From: Mycolicibacterium lutetiense
GTDB taxonomy: Bacteria; Actinomycetota; Actinomycetes; Mycobacteriales; Mycobacteriaceae
Length of the DNA: 64,000 nt
Direction: 5' to 3'
NCBI RefSeq assembly: GCF_017876775.1
Contig: NZ_JAGIOP010000002.1
Location: 4,154,001-4,218,000 of the forward strand
In this document: positions 11,835 to 18,929 of the stretch, piece by piece
Position numbering within the stretch: the stretch's first letter is position 1
Layout of the letters: the number at the start of each line of letters is the position of its first letter
Position numbers and translations under genes: made by a program
The notes under the pieces: generated by a model
What the model saw: the letters and a program-made list of their open reading frames with translations, nothing else
Told to the model about the DNA's origin: nothing
Databases searched by the model: none

Positions 11835-12161
11835 ATGATTGAACTATCGCCGATCAAAGTGGCTGTCGCCGTCGGCGTTCTGGCAATATCCCTGTCTGCC
11901 GGCGCGGGGGTCGCGTCTGCAGATCCCAGGCTTGATTCGGCTGTTAACACAAGCTGTAGCTATTCGCAGGTGATGGGCGCGCTCAATGCGCAGAGTCCCA
12001 TGGCCGGCGCTTCACCGGCAGTGCAGTCGGTTCTGGGGCAGTTCCTCGAGGCGCCGCGTGATCAGCGTCAGCGAATGGCCGAGGGCATCGCTGCTCAACC
12101 GGCCAATCAGCCTTATCTGGGGTTGCTGCAGACGGTCTTCGACACCTGTAACAACTTCTGA
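11835..12161 (+). CDS. Secreted hemophore-related protein, TB8.4 (Rv1174c)-like
   Basis: A 108-residue secreted protein. A signal peptide of about 30 residues ends in GVASA followed by DPRLDSAV. The mature part has two cysteines (NTSCSYSQVMGALNA and FDTCNNF at the C-terminus) and the all-helical pattern of the Rv0203/Rv1174c hemophore-related family. Rv0203 carries heme to MmpL3/MmpL11 in M. tuberculosis; TB8.4 itself is known mainly as a T-cell antigen. ATG 11835 follows a very strong GGGGGGAGGAGG site. It lies directly downstream of two MmpL genes, but a functional link is only suggestive. It ends six bases from the convergent IclR gene. Confidence 0.82.
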   Translation: MIELSPIKVAVAVGVLAISLSAGAGVASADPRLDSAVNTSCSYSQVMGALNAQSPMAGASPAVQSVLGQFLEAPRDQRQRMAEGIAAQPANQPYLGLLQTVFDTCNNF

Positions 12162-12167
12162 ACGGTT

Positions 12168-13073
12168 TCAGTACGTCGGCTTGGTTCCGCCGAGTTGCTT
12201 GGTCAACGCGTCGGCCGTCGCCACCAGCGCGCGGGCGCGATCGCTGATCTCCCTATCCGTCAATGCCGTTCCGATGTGCAGTGATACCGCCATCACCTGC
12301 CGTCGATAGTGGTCGAACACCGGTGCCGAGATGACGCTGATGTCATGTGGCGTGCGGCGGCCCTCGCCTTCATTCCGCAGATACACCCGCTCGCCGATGT
12401 CGGAGACCAACTCGCTCAGCAGCGCGCGCAGTTCGTCGGGCAGATTGGTCGACATCCCCGCCATCAGCGCATAGAGCCTGCGGCCGCCCGGTGTCAGTCG
12501 TTCCACCAGATATCCGTCGGCACGGCAGCTTTCGATGACCCGCTGCAGTCGTGCGGATTCGGTGCGCAGCGGGATGGTCGGCACCTTGGCCAGCCAGGTC
12601 CGCAGCGCGTCGTCGTCCCACAGCACGAACATCAGGCCGACCGGTGGGGCGAACGGATAGCTCTGTCCGACCCGCACCCCTGGGTCGCGGCCCGGCGGGC
12701 CGACCAGTTCCAGGACGGTGATCCGGTCGTCGACCACGGCGGTCAGGCCCGCCGAGGTATCGAACGTGGCTGACAGCGTGTGTAACTCGGCTCGGGCCGC
12801 CGGGTTCACGCGCATCGACTCCTGTGCTGCGTGGCCGAGTGAGATCAGGCTCGGCCCGAGGCGGTACGTCTTGTCTTCGCGGTCCCGGATCAGGTAGCCC
12901 GATTCGGTGAGTGTGCTGAGGATGCCCAGGCAGGTGGGCTTGCTCAGGCCGACGCGGCGGGTGAGCTCGGAGAGCCCGAACCGCTCCTGCGGGTGGTGGG
13001 ACAGGAAATCCAGGATGGCCACCACCCGCGCCGTCGGAGGTGAGGCGCGGCCGGCCGGCTCGTCGTCTGGCAT
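12168..13073 (-). CDS. IclR-family transcriptional regulator
   Basis: A 301-residue IclR regulator. The winged helix-turn-helix is at about residues 13-75 (LDFLSHHPQERFGLSELTRRVGLSKPTCLGIL read in pieces), followed by the effector-binding domain (about 90-285). An AGGAGGAAG site sits just before ATG 13073. It is divergent from the Rv3531c-like operon, and the 100-base gap contains a perfect 18-bp palindrome that is a natural candidate for its operator. Its ligand is unknown; a sterol intermediate or side-chain acyl-CoA would fit the neighbourhood, but that is inference. Confidence 0.9.
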   Translation of the reverse strand: MPDDEPAGRASPPTARVVAILDFLSHHPQERFGLSELTRRVGLSKPTCLGILSTLTESGYLIRDREDKTYRLGPSLISLGHAAQESMRVNPAARAELHTLSATFDTSAGLTAVVDDRITVLELVGPPGRDPGVRVGQSYPFAPPVGLMFVLWDDDALRTWLAKVPTIPLRTESARLQRVIESCRADGYLVERLTPGGRRLYALMAGMSTNLPDELRALLSELVSDIGERVYLRNEGEGRRTPHDISVISAPVFDHYRRQVMAVSLHIGTALTDREISDRARALVATADALTKQLGGTKPTY

Positions 13074-13102
13074 CGGTCTTCCTCCTCAGCGTTGACTCGA
13101 AT

Positions 13103-13116
13103 TGGGACGCGTTCTA
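13103..13116. promoter_or_regulatory. KstR-like operator, one mismatch
   Basis: TGGGACGCGTTCTA matches the KstR motif TnnAACnnGTTnnA at all fixed positions except one (G for A in the left half). It lies in the divergent gap between the IclR gene and the Rv3531c-like operon. The M. tuberculosis counterpart is recalled as a KstR target. Confidence 0.5.
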
Positions 13117-13142
13117 GTGTCAGGTAGGAAACTCTACCACTG

Positions 13143-13160
13143 CGGTCCAATATTGGACCG
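13143..13160. promoter_or_regulatory. Perfect 18-bp palindrome, probable IclR operator
   Basis: CGGTCCAATATTGGACCG reads identically on both strands. It ends 16 bases before the ATG of the Rv3531c-like gene, where a bound regulator would block transcription or translation. The adjacent divergent IclR-type regulator is the obvious candidate binder. Confidence 0.55.
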
Positions 13161-13176
13161 AGAGAGCAGATGCTGG

Positions 13177-14304
13177 ATGTACTCACAGCCGTTGACAGAC
13201 GCCATCGCCGAGGCCGAACACCTGGTGACCGCGGCCCACTTCATCGAATCCGAGGCGGACCTGCTCGAGGGTCTGCAATACCTGGCCGGATGTATCGCGG
13301 CGTGCACGCACGTCGCGTTCGATTACGACCGCGACCACCCGTTCCTGCACAGCGGAACCGGACCGTTCACCAAGATGGGCCTGGACAACCCCGACACCAT
13401 GTACTTCGGCACCCGGGTTCACCCCGGCCACGAGTACGTCGTCACCGGACGCCGCGGCACCACCACCGACGTCAGCTTCCAGCTCCTCGGCGGTGAGTAC
13501 ACCGACGAGAACGTTCCCGACAGTGACACTGCCTTCGACGATCGCAAGCTCGACATCGCGGCCGACGGCACCTTCGAGTGGCGGTTCAGCCCGGCGACGC
13601 CCTCGCAGCTGGTGATCCGGGAGGTCTACAACGACTGGTCGGCACAACGCGGCACCTTTGCGATCTCGCGTACCGACACTGCCGGCACCGCGCCGGCGCC
13701 GCTGACCCGCGAACTCATCGAGAAGCGTTACGCCACTGCGGGTAAGCAACTCGTGCAGCGGGTCAAGACCTGGCTGCAGTTCCCGAAGTGGTTCTACGAC
13801 AACCTGCCCGTCAACACGCTGACCGCGCCGCGCCTCACCCCCGGCGGGCTCGCCACCCAGTACTCATCGGTCGGGCACTACGACATGACACCGGACCAGG
13901 CGATGATCATCACGCTGCCGGTGTCGGATGCGCCCTACCTGGGCTTCCAGCTGGGTAGCCTCTGGTACATCTCGCTGGACTACATCAACCACCAGACCTC
14001 GCTGAACGGCACCCAGGCGCAGGCGGATCCGGACGGAAAGATCCGGATCGTGGTGTCGGAGAACAGCCCCGGTGTCACCAACTGGTGCGAGACATTGGGC
14101 CACGGCAAGGGGTATCTGCAGTTCCGCTGGCAGCGGGTGTCGCGCGAGCTGAGTGCGCAGGACGGGCCGACCGCAGAGTTGGTGGACATCGGCTCGGTGG
14201 CCGATAAGCTGCCGTATTACGAGAGCAACAAGATTTCCGACGATGACTGGCGGGCGCGGATTGCGCTGCGTCAGAAGCTTATTGGTGAAAGGATGGTGGG
14301 CTGA
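13177..14304 (+). CDS. Conserved protein, Rv3531c-like (DUF1214-type C-terminus)
   Basis: A 375-residue soluble protein without signal peptide or membrane segments, resembling Rv3531c of the KstR regulon. The C-terminal half (about residues 230-340) looks like the DUF1214 beta-sandwich (GSLWYISLDYINHQTSLNG, then NWCETLGHGKGYLQFRW). No catalytic function is established. ATG 13177 is preceded by GAGAGAG; another ATG at 13170 is in a different frame. It starts an operon with the SDR gene (3-base gap) and the sulfotransferase-like gene, so a role in sterol breakdown is likely by association. Confidence 0.8.
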   Translation: MYSQPLTDAIAEAEHLVTAAHFIESEADLLEGLQYLAGCIAACTHVAFDYDRDHPFLHSGTGPFTKMGLDNPDTMYFGTRVHPGHEYVVTGRRGTTTDVSFQLLGGEYTDENVPDSDTAFDDRKLDIAADGTFEWRFSPATPSQLVIREVYNDWSAQRGTFAISRTDTAGTAPAPLTRELIEKRYATAGKQLVQRVKTWLQFPKWFYDNLPVNTLTAPRLTPGGLATQYSSVGHYDMTPDQAMIITLPVSDAPYLGFQLGSLWYISLDYINHQTSLNGTQAQADPDGKIRIVVSENSPGVTNWCETLGHGKGYLQFRWQRVSRELSAQDGPTAELVDIGSVADKLPYYESNKISDDDWRARIALRQKLIGERMVG

Positions 14305-14307
14305 CCG

Positions 14308-15090
14308 ATGGCCGGACTGCTCGAAGGCAAGGTAGTGGTGATCAGCGGGGTCGGGCCCGGGCTCGGGACGACGCTGGCCCGCCGATGCGCGGAGAACGGC
14401 GCCGACCTCGTGCTGGCCGCCCGCACGGTGGAGCGGCTCGAGGACGTGGCCAAAGAGGTGACGGGACTGGGCCGTCGTGCGCTCGCGGTGGGCACCGACA
14501 TCACCGACGAGGAACAGGTCGCCAACGTGGTGGCCCGCACGATGGAGGAGTACGGCAAGGCCGACGTGTTGATCAACAACGCGTTCCGGGTGCCGTCCAT
14601 GAAGCCGTTCGCGAACACCACGTTCGAGCACATGCGGGATGCGATCGAGCTGACCGTGTTCGGCGCACTGCGCATGACCCAGGGCTTCGCGCCGGCCCTG
14701 GAAGCTGCCAAAGGCTCGGTGGTGAATGTCAATTCGATGGTCGTGCGGCACTCACAGGCCAAGTACGGCGCCTACAAGATGGCCAAGTCGGCCCTGCTGG
14801 CCATGTCGCAGACCCTGGCCACCGAGCTGGGGGAGAACGGCATCCGGGTCAACTCGGTGATGCCCGGCTACATCTGGGGTGAAACTCTGGAGGGGTACTT
14901 CAACCATCAGGCGCAGAAGTACGGCACCACCGTGGAACAGATCTACAACGCGTCGGCGGCCGGGTCCGATCTCAAGCGTCTGCCCACCGAGGACGAGGTG
15001 GCCTCGGCGATCCTGTTCATGGCCAGCGACCTGTCCAGCGGCATCACCGGCCAGGCTCTTGACGTGAACTGCGGAGAATACAAAGCATGA
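14308..15090 (+). CDS. Short-chain dehydrogenase/reductase, Rv3530c-like
   Basis: A 260-residue classical SDR. The NAD(P)-binding glycine motif is GVGPGLG near residue 15, the NNA-type motif is INNAF near residue 90, and the catalytic core has a serine (NVNSMVV) with Tyr-x-x-x-Lys in YGAYKMAKSAL. The pattern fits an oxidoreductase of hydroxysteroid or hydroxyacyl-CoA substrates. It sits between the Rv3531c-like gene and the sulfotransferase-like gene; the latter's ATG overlaps its stop by four bases. The exact substrate is unknown. Confidence 0.88.
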   Translation: MAGLLEGKVVVISGVGPGLGTTLARRCAENGADLVLAARTVERLEDVAKEVTGLGRRALAVGTDITDEEQVANVVARTMEEYGKADVLINNAFRVPSMKPFANTTFEHMRDAIELTVFGALRMTQGFAPALEAAKGSVVNVNSMVVRHSQAKYGAYKMAKSALLAMSQTLATELGENGIRVNSVMPGYIWGETLEGYFNHQAQKYGTTVEQIYNASAAGSDLKRLPTEDEVASAILFMASDLSSGITGQALDVNCGEYKA

Positions 15091-16229
15091 CCCGCACCAA
15101 TGTCGGCACCGTCGAGGATCTGCACGCCTCGGCGGTGAAGGCCTGCGGCCTAGAGGATTTCGGCACCGACGACGACAACTACCTCGAAGCTCTCGGAGTG
15201 CTGCTGGAGTCCTACCAGCGCGACGCCGATCTGACCGAGCTGGGCAGCAAGATGCAGCGCTTCTTCACCCGAAACGCGCTGGTGGCCCGTCTGGTGTCCA
15301 ACGCCGCCTTCACGCAGTACCCGCAGCATGTCGACGTGCCCATCGAGCGGCCGATCTTCGTCACCGGCCTGCCGCGCACCGGGACCACGGTGATCCACCG
15401 GTTGCTCACCGCCGACCCGACACATCAGGGTTTGGAGATGTGGCTGGCGGAGTTCCCGCAGCCGCGGCCGCCGCGCGAAACCTGGCCGGACAACCCGGTT
15501 TTCAGTGCGCTCGACGCCCGGTTCAAACAGGCGCACGAGGAGAACCCGGATTACACCGGGCTGCACTTCATGACCGCCGACGAGGTCGAGGAATGCTGGC
15601 AGTTGCTGCGCCAGTCGTTGCACTCGGTGTCCTACGAGACGCTGGCCCATGTACCGACCTACTCGCAGTGGCTGGCCCGTCAGGACTGGTCCAAGTCTTA
15701 CCGACGGCACCGGAAGAATCTGCAGCTGATCGGCCTCAACGAGCCCGAGAAGCGTTGGGTACTCAAGAACCCCAGCCATCTGTTCGCCCTCGATGCGCTG
15801 TTCGAGGCGTACCCGGATGCGCTCGTCGTCCAGTGCCACCGCCCGGCGGAGACCATCATGGCTTCGATGTGCTCGCTGGCGCAGCAGACCACCGACGGCT
15901 GGTCCAACACGTTCACCGGGAACGTGATCGGCGAAGATGCCATGGAAACCTGGTCGCGTGGCCTGGAGCTGTTCAATACCGAGCGGGCCAAGCACGATCC
16001 GGCCCAGTTCTGCGATGTGGACTACTTCGATTTCGTCAAGGATCCGGTGGGCGCTGTCGAAGGTATCTACCGCACCTTCGGCCTGGAGTTCACCGACGCC
16101 GCGCGGCAGGCGATGGTCGCCAGTCATACCGCCAGCCAGCAGGGACCCCGCGCACCGAAGCACACCTACTCACTGGCCGACTACGGGTTGACCCCCGAGG
16201 CAGTCAAGGAGCGGTTCAAGGGGCTGTGA
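15087..16229 (+). CDS. Sulfotransferase-family protein, Rv3529c-like
   Basis: A 380-residue cytosolic protein with the 5'-phosphosulfate loop FVTGLPRTGTTVIHR near residue 92 of PAPS-dependent sulfotransferases. A second cofactor region LVVQCHRPAETIMAS lies near residue 250. Its coding start overlaps the SDR stop (ATGA). The family is large in mycobacteria and most members lack a known acceptor; sulfation of a sterol or sterol-derived alcohol is possible but unproven. A long perfect-looking hairpin follows its stop and probably ends the operon. Confidence 0.85.
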   Translation: MTRTNVGTVEDLHASAVKACGLEDFGTDDDNYLEALGVLLESYQRDADLTELGSKMQRFFTRNALVARLVSNAAFTQYPQHVDVPIERPIFVTGLPRTGTTVIHRLLTADPTHQGLEMWLAEFPQPRPPRETWPDNPVFSALDARFKQAHEENPDYTGLHFMTADEVEECWQLLRQSLHSVSYETLAHVPTYSQWLARQDWSKSYRRHRKNLQLIGLNEPEKRWVLKNPSHLFALDALFEAYPDALVVQCHRPAETIMASMCSLAQQTTDGWSNTFTGNVIGEDAMETWSRGLELFNTERAKHDPAQFCDVDYFDFVKDPVGAVEGIYRTFGLEFTDAARQAMVASHTASQQGPRAPKHTYSLADYGLTPEAVKERFKGL

Positions 16230-16235
16230 CTTTGT

Positions 16236-16299
16236 CCGCGAGCAGACGGAGAATCGCATTGCCCGGCGGGGTCTTGTGCGATTCTGTGTCTGCTCGCGG
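16236..16299. terminator. Long intergenic hairpin, probable bidirectional terminator
   Basis: Arms 16236-16258 and 16277-16299 are inverted repeats of 23 bases with only two mismatches, separated by an 18-base loop. The stem begins seven bases after the sulfotransferase stop and ends 15 bases before the next start, so it would also sit in that gene's leader. No U-tract follows. A related hairpin is split by the IS element at 35002-36335. Confidence 0.65.
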
Positions 16300-16314
16300 G
16301 GGAGAATCCTCGAT

Positions 16315-17337
16315 ATGAAGGTCTATGTGGCGTTGGACCCGGGCAGGCCGCTGACCGCAACCGCGGATTACGCGCGGCGGGTCGAACGGATGGGCTGCGA
16401 CGGGCTGCACGTCGCCGAGACCGTGCACGACTCCCTGGCGGTCGCGCTGCTGGCCCTTGAGCACACGTCGCGCATCACCGTCCGCACCGCGGTCACGCTG
16501 GCGTTCGTACGGAGCCCCACGCTGACGGCGTACACGGCCTGGGACCTGTCGGTGCTCTCCGGTGGGCGGTTCGAACTGGGCCTGGGCACGCAGATCAAGC
16601 AGAACATCGAGGACCGCTACGGCATGCCGTGGAGCGATCCGATTGCCCGGATCCGGGATTACGTCGGCGCGTTGGGTGCCTTGTTCGATGCCTTCCGCAC
16701 CGGGGACGCCGTGTGTTTCGAGAGTGACAACTACCGGCTCACCCGGATGCAGCCGTACTTCAATCCCGGTCCGAGCGATGCGGTCCGCCCCCCGATCTGG
16801 CTGGGGGCGGTGAACCGCGGAATGTGCGAGCTCGCAGGCCAACTCGCTCACGGAATCGTCACGCATTCGACCAACTCCGACCCGGACTACCTGCGCGACG
16901 TGGTCCGCCCGGCGATGACACGTGGCGCCGAAGCGACGGGCCGGGCCGACATCCCGCTCCTCATCGCCTCGACGGCGATCGCGACCGGCCGCACCGATGA
17001 GGCCATCGCCGTAGAACGCGAACGGCAACGCCGAATGTTGGCATTTCTGTATTCGACGCCTGCGTACGCGGCGGGTCTGACCCGCCGCGGCCTCGCTGAC
17101 CTGCCGGAGCGGCTCCGGTCGCTGGTGCGCACCGAGTTGTGGGACGAATTACCTTCGGTGCTGCCCGATTCCATTCTGGATGAGCTGGTGGTGTGCGGGC
17201 GCCATGATGAGCTACCCGGCAAGCTGGCGGCCAAATTCGGCGATCTCGCCGACGGCATCGTCCTACCGCCTCTGGGCGACGGAGACGATGACGCGTCGCT
17301 GGCCGCCTGCGTGGCCGAATTGCGAACCGCGGACTAG
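16315..17337 (+). CDS. LLM-class F420-dependent oxidoreductase (MSMEG_2256-like)
   Basis: A 340-residue luciferase-like monooxygenase-fold protein of the F420-dependent type. Typical parts are the N-terminal strand MKVYVALDPGRP, the core LSGGRFELGLGTQIKQN near residue 85, and the conserved PPIWLGAVNRGMCELAG. It resembles the MSMEG_2256 subfamily as I recall it. The substrate is unknown. ATG 16315 is supported by GGGGGAG (16299-16305); the reading frame extends upstream into the hairpin without a start signal. The 3' end overlaps the convergent F420-reductase-like gene by four bases. Confidence 0.82.
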   Translation: MKVYVALDPGRPLTATADYARRVERMGCDGLHVAETVHDSLAVALLALEHTSRITVRTAVTLAFVRSPTLTAYTAWDLSVLSGGRFELGLGTQIKQNIEDRYGMPWSDPIARIRDYVGALGALFDAFRTGDAVCFESDNYRLTRMQPYFNPGPSDAVRPPIWLGAVNRGMCELAGQLAHGIVTHSTNSDPDYLRDVVRPAMTRGAEATGRADIPLLIASTAIATGRTDEAIAVERERQRRMLAFLYSTPAYAAGLTRRGLADLPERLRSLVRTELWDELPSVLPDSILDELVVCGRHDELPGKLAAKFGDLADGIVLPPLGDGDDDASLAACVAELRTAD

Positions 17338-17996
17338 CCGGGGGATCGAACCGCCGCCGCGGGGACCGGGTCGACGTGCGGGATCGCGAGTCGCGGGTTT
17401 GCGCCGGCGGCGACCACGCGCATCACGAATCCAGCGGCTTCTTCTGCTTGTCGGGCGGCGTCGATGCCTCCCACGGTCACGGGTCGCGCCCCGAGGTCGG
17501 CGATCAGCGCTTCAGCGTGGTGCAGTGCGCCGGGGTCGTCGCCGCAGACCGCGACCACCGGTGCGGTGGCGGGACTGCCGGTGAATGGCCATGATGCGCC
17601 GGCGAAGAGGTGCAGGGCCTTCACCACCCCGGCGCCGACCGCGAGGCTCGCGACGTACTCGGCGGCGGATCCGGTTGCGGGGATCAGGCGCCCGGTCGTG
17701 AAGTCGACCGGGTTGGTGCAGTCGATCACGGCCTTGCCCGACAGTGCGCCGCTCGGACCGCCGACCAGATTCAACGCGTGATCCAGTCCGTCCCATGGGA
17801 TGGCGACCACCACGACGTCCACCGCGTCTGCGAACTCGCTCGGGTCGATCGGCGCTGCGGCGGAACCGATCTGCTGTGCAGCGGTCCGGGCATGGGCGGG
17901 GTTGCGGCCCGTCACCACGACGGAATGACCGGCACCGGCCCAGGCCTTGCCGAGCATCACCGCGAGATTGCCGGTCCCGAGTAGTCCGATCTTCAC
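17334..17996 (-). CDS. NADP(H)/F420-reductase-like Rossmann protein
   Basis: A 220-residue protein of the F420-dependent NADP oxidoreductase family. The N-terminal Rossmann loop is IGLLGTGNLA, followed by VVVTGRNPAHA for the 2'-phosphate side, VVVVAIPWDG, and KAVIDCTNPV. The family passes hydride between NADPH and F420; many actinobacterial members have other, unknown substrates. GTG 17996 is chosen because AAGGAGA lies eight bases upstream and the Rossmann strand begins at once; a longer frame to 18074 would overlap the divergent regulator. It faces an HxlR regulator across an operator-like repeat. Confidence 0.83.
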   Translation of the reverse strand: MKIGLLGTGNLAVMLGKAWAGAGHSVVVTGRNPAHARTAAQQIGSAAAPIDPSEFADAVDVVVVAIPWDGLDHALNLVGGPSGALSGKAVIDCTNPVDFTTGRLIPATGSAAEYVASLAVGAGVVKALHLFAGASWPFTGSPATAPVVAVCGDDPGALHHAEALIADLGARPVTVGGIDAARQAEEAAGFVMRVVAAGANPRLAIPHVDPVPAAAVRSPG

Positions 17997-18037
17997 CTTT
18001 GGTCTCCTTCGTCGAGTGCGAGCTGCCAGGACGACGT

Positions 18038-18054
18038 TAGGAGGCGCGTTCCTA
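18038..18054. promoter_or_regulatory. Inverted repeat TAGGA-N7-TCCTA, probable HxlR operator
   Basis: The two 5-base arms lie in the 71-base gap between the F420-reductase-like gene and the divergent HxlR gene. HxlR proteins commonly control the divergent neighbour and themselves from such a site. Confidence 0.45.
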
Positions 18055-18067
18055 CCGATCGGAAGGA

Positions 18068-18436
18068 ATGGCATTGGACAATGTAGAAGTGAATGAAGCG
18101 GGATGTGAGACCTTCGTCTCGGACTGCCGTATCCGCGCCGCGGCCGAACTGATCAGGCACACCTGGGACCCGGTCGTCCTCTCGGCGCTACGCATCGGGC
18201 CGACCCGGCGCAGCGTTCTGCTGGATCGCATCGCCGGGGTCAGCGACAAGGTACTGACCGGTGCCCTGAGCCGCCTGGTGCTGCGCGGTCTCGTCAGGAA
18301 GGTGAAGGACGACCTGCGACGTGATGCCGCCGTCTACGAACTCACCGAGTTGGGTACGTCATTCGCCGAAGGTCCGCTGCTCGAACTCGGCCGATGGGCG
18401 GCAGACAATCAGGCCGACCTGTCGGCGACGTGCTGA
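18068..18436 (+). CDS. HxlR-family transcriptional regulator
   Basis: A 122-residue single-domain MarR/HxlR-type DNA-binding protein. The conserved HxlR opening CRIRAAAELIRHTWDPVVLSAL is present in the first 45 residues, followed by helix-turn-helix GVSDKVLTGALSRLVLRGLV and the wing DAAVYELTELG. GGAAGGA abuts ATG 18068, so TTG 18074 (seven bases downstream of that site) is an alternative start. HxlR members often sense electrophiles or redox state. Divergent placement suggests it controls the F420-reductase-like gene. Confidence 0.87.
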   Translation: MALDNVEVNEAGCETFVSDCRIRAAAELIRHTWDPVVLSALRIGPTRRSVLLDRIAGVSDKVLTGALSRLVLRGLVRKVKDDLRRDAAVYELTELGTSFAEGPLLELGRWAADNQADLSATC

Positions 18437-18460
18437 CCGGCGATGTCTAGCCGTCGCCGG
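18437..18460. terminator. Convergent-gene hairpin
   Basis: CCGGCGA and TCGCCGG pair across a 10-base loop immediately after the HxlR stop, overlapping the last codons of the convergent gene. It could terminate both. Confidence 0.45.
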
Positions 18461-18929
18461 GGGAGGGCGCAGAGGACACTTCCTCCAGGCACCCTTCGGC
18501 GACCGCATGCCTGATGCTGTCGGTCAGCCGCGGGCAGGACCGGGCCCGGGCCGGATCCCCTCCGGTGGAACGGATCTCGTCAAACGTGGCACAGCGCTGC
18601 ACCGCGTCGGTCGTCCACTGCACGGAGGTGTGTTCGGTGCTGAGCTTCTTCACCTGTACCGACACATGGCAGAACCGGCAGTCCACCGACACCAGGCCCG
18701 AAGTCAGATAACGCTCGCGGTCGCGCGCGCTGGCCTCTCGGACCGCGGCGGCCCGTTGCGGGTCGGACGCGAAATCTGGTGCCTTGGACCATGAACCGGA
18801 GGGCGTGCCCGCCCCGGCGCCGCTGCCGTGATGATGATCGTCGTCGTCGTGTGCACCGTGCAGGAGCAGCATCGAGCGGGCCAGGTCGTCAACATCTGGC
18901 GCCTGGCTCCGCTCGTTGCTTGTCGTCAT
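18447..18929 (-). CDS. KshA-associated hypothetical protein, Rv3527-like
   Basis: A 160-residue soluble protein of unknown function, resembling Rv3527, which lies next to kshA in M. tuberculosis. An acidic/His cluster (HGAHDDDDHHHGSG near residue 25) looks able to bind metal. Cysteines occur as DCRFCHV and later singles. ATG 18929 overlaps the kshA stop (TGATG), so it is translated together with kshA. A much longer open frame upstream runs antiframe through kshA and is not real. The tight coupling suggests an accessory role for the hydroxylase, which is inference. Confidence 0.75.
   Translation of the reverse strand: MTTSNERSQAPDVDDLARSMLLLHGAHDDDDHHHGSGAGAGTPSGSWSKAPDFASDPQRAAAVREASARDRERYLTSGLVSVDCRFCHVSVQVKKLSTEHTSVQWTTDAVQRCATFDEIRSTGGDPARARSCPRLTDSIRHAVAEGCLEEVSSAPSPGDG

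Noticed and set aside
12158..12171. CTGAA/TTCAG hairpin between the convergent hemophore-like and IclR genes
   Set aside because: Only 5 bp with a 4-base loop; too weak to call a terminator.
13183..13749. 188-codon minus-strand frame inside the Rv3531c-like gene
   Set aside because: Composition is that of a complementary-strand shadow of a high-GC gene; no motif.
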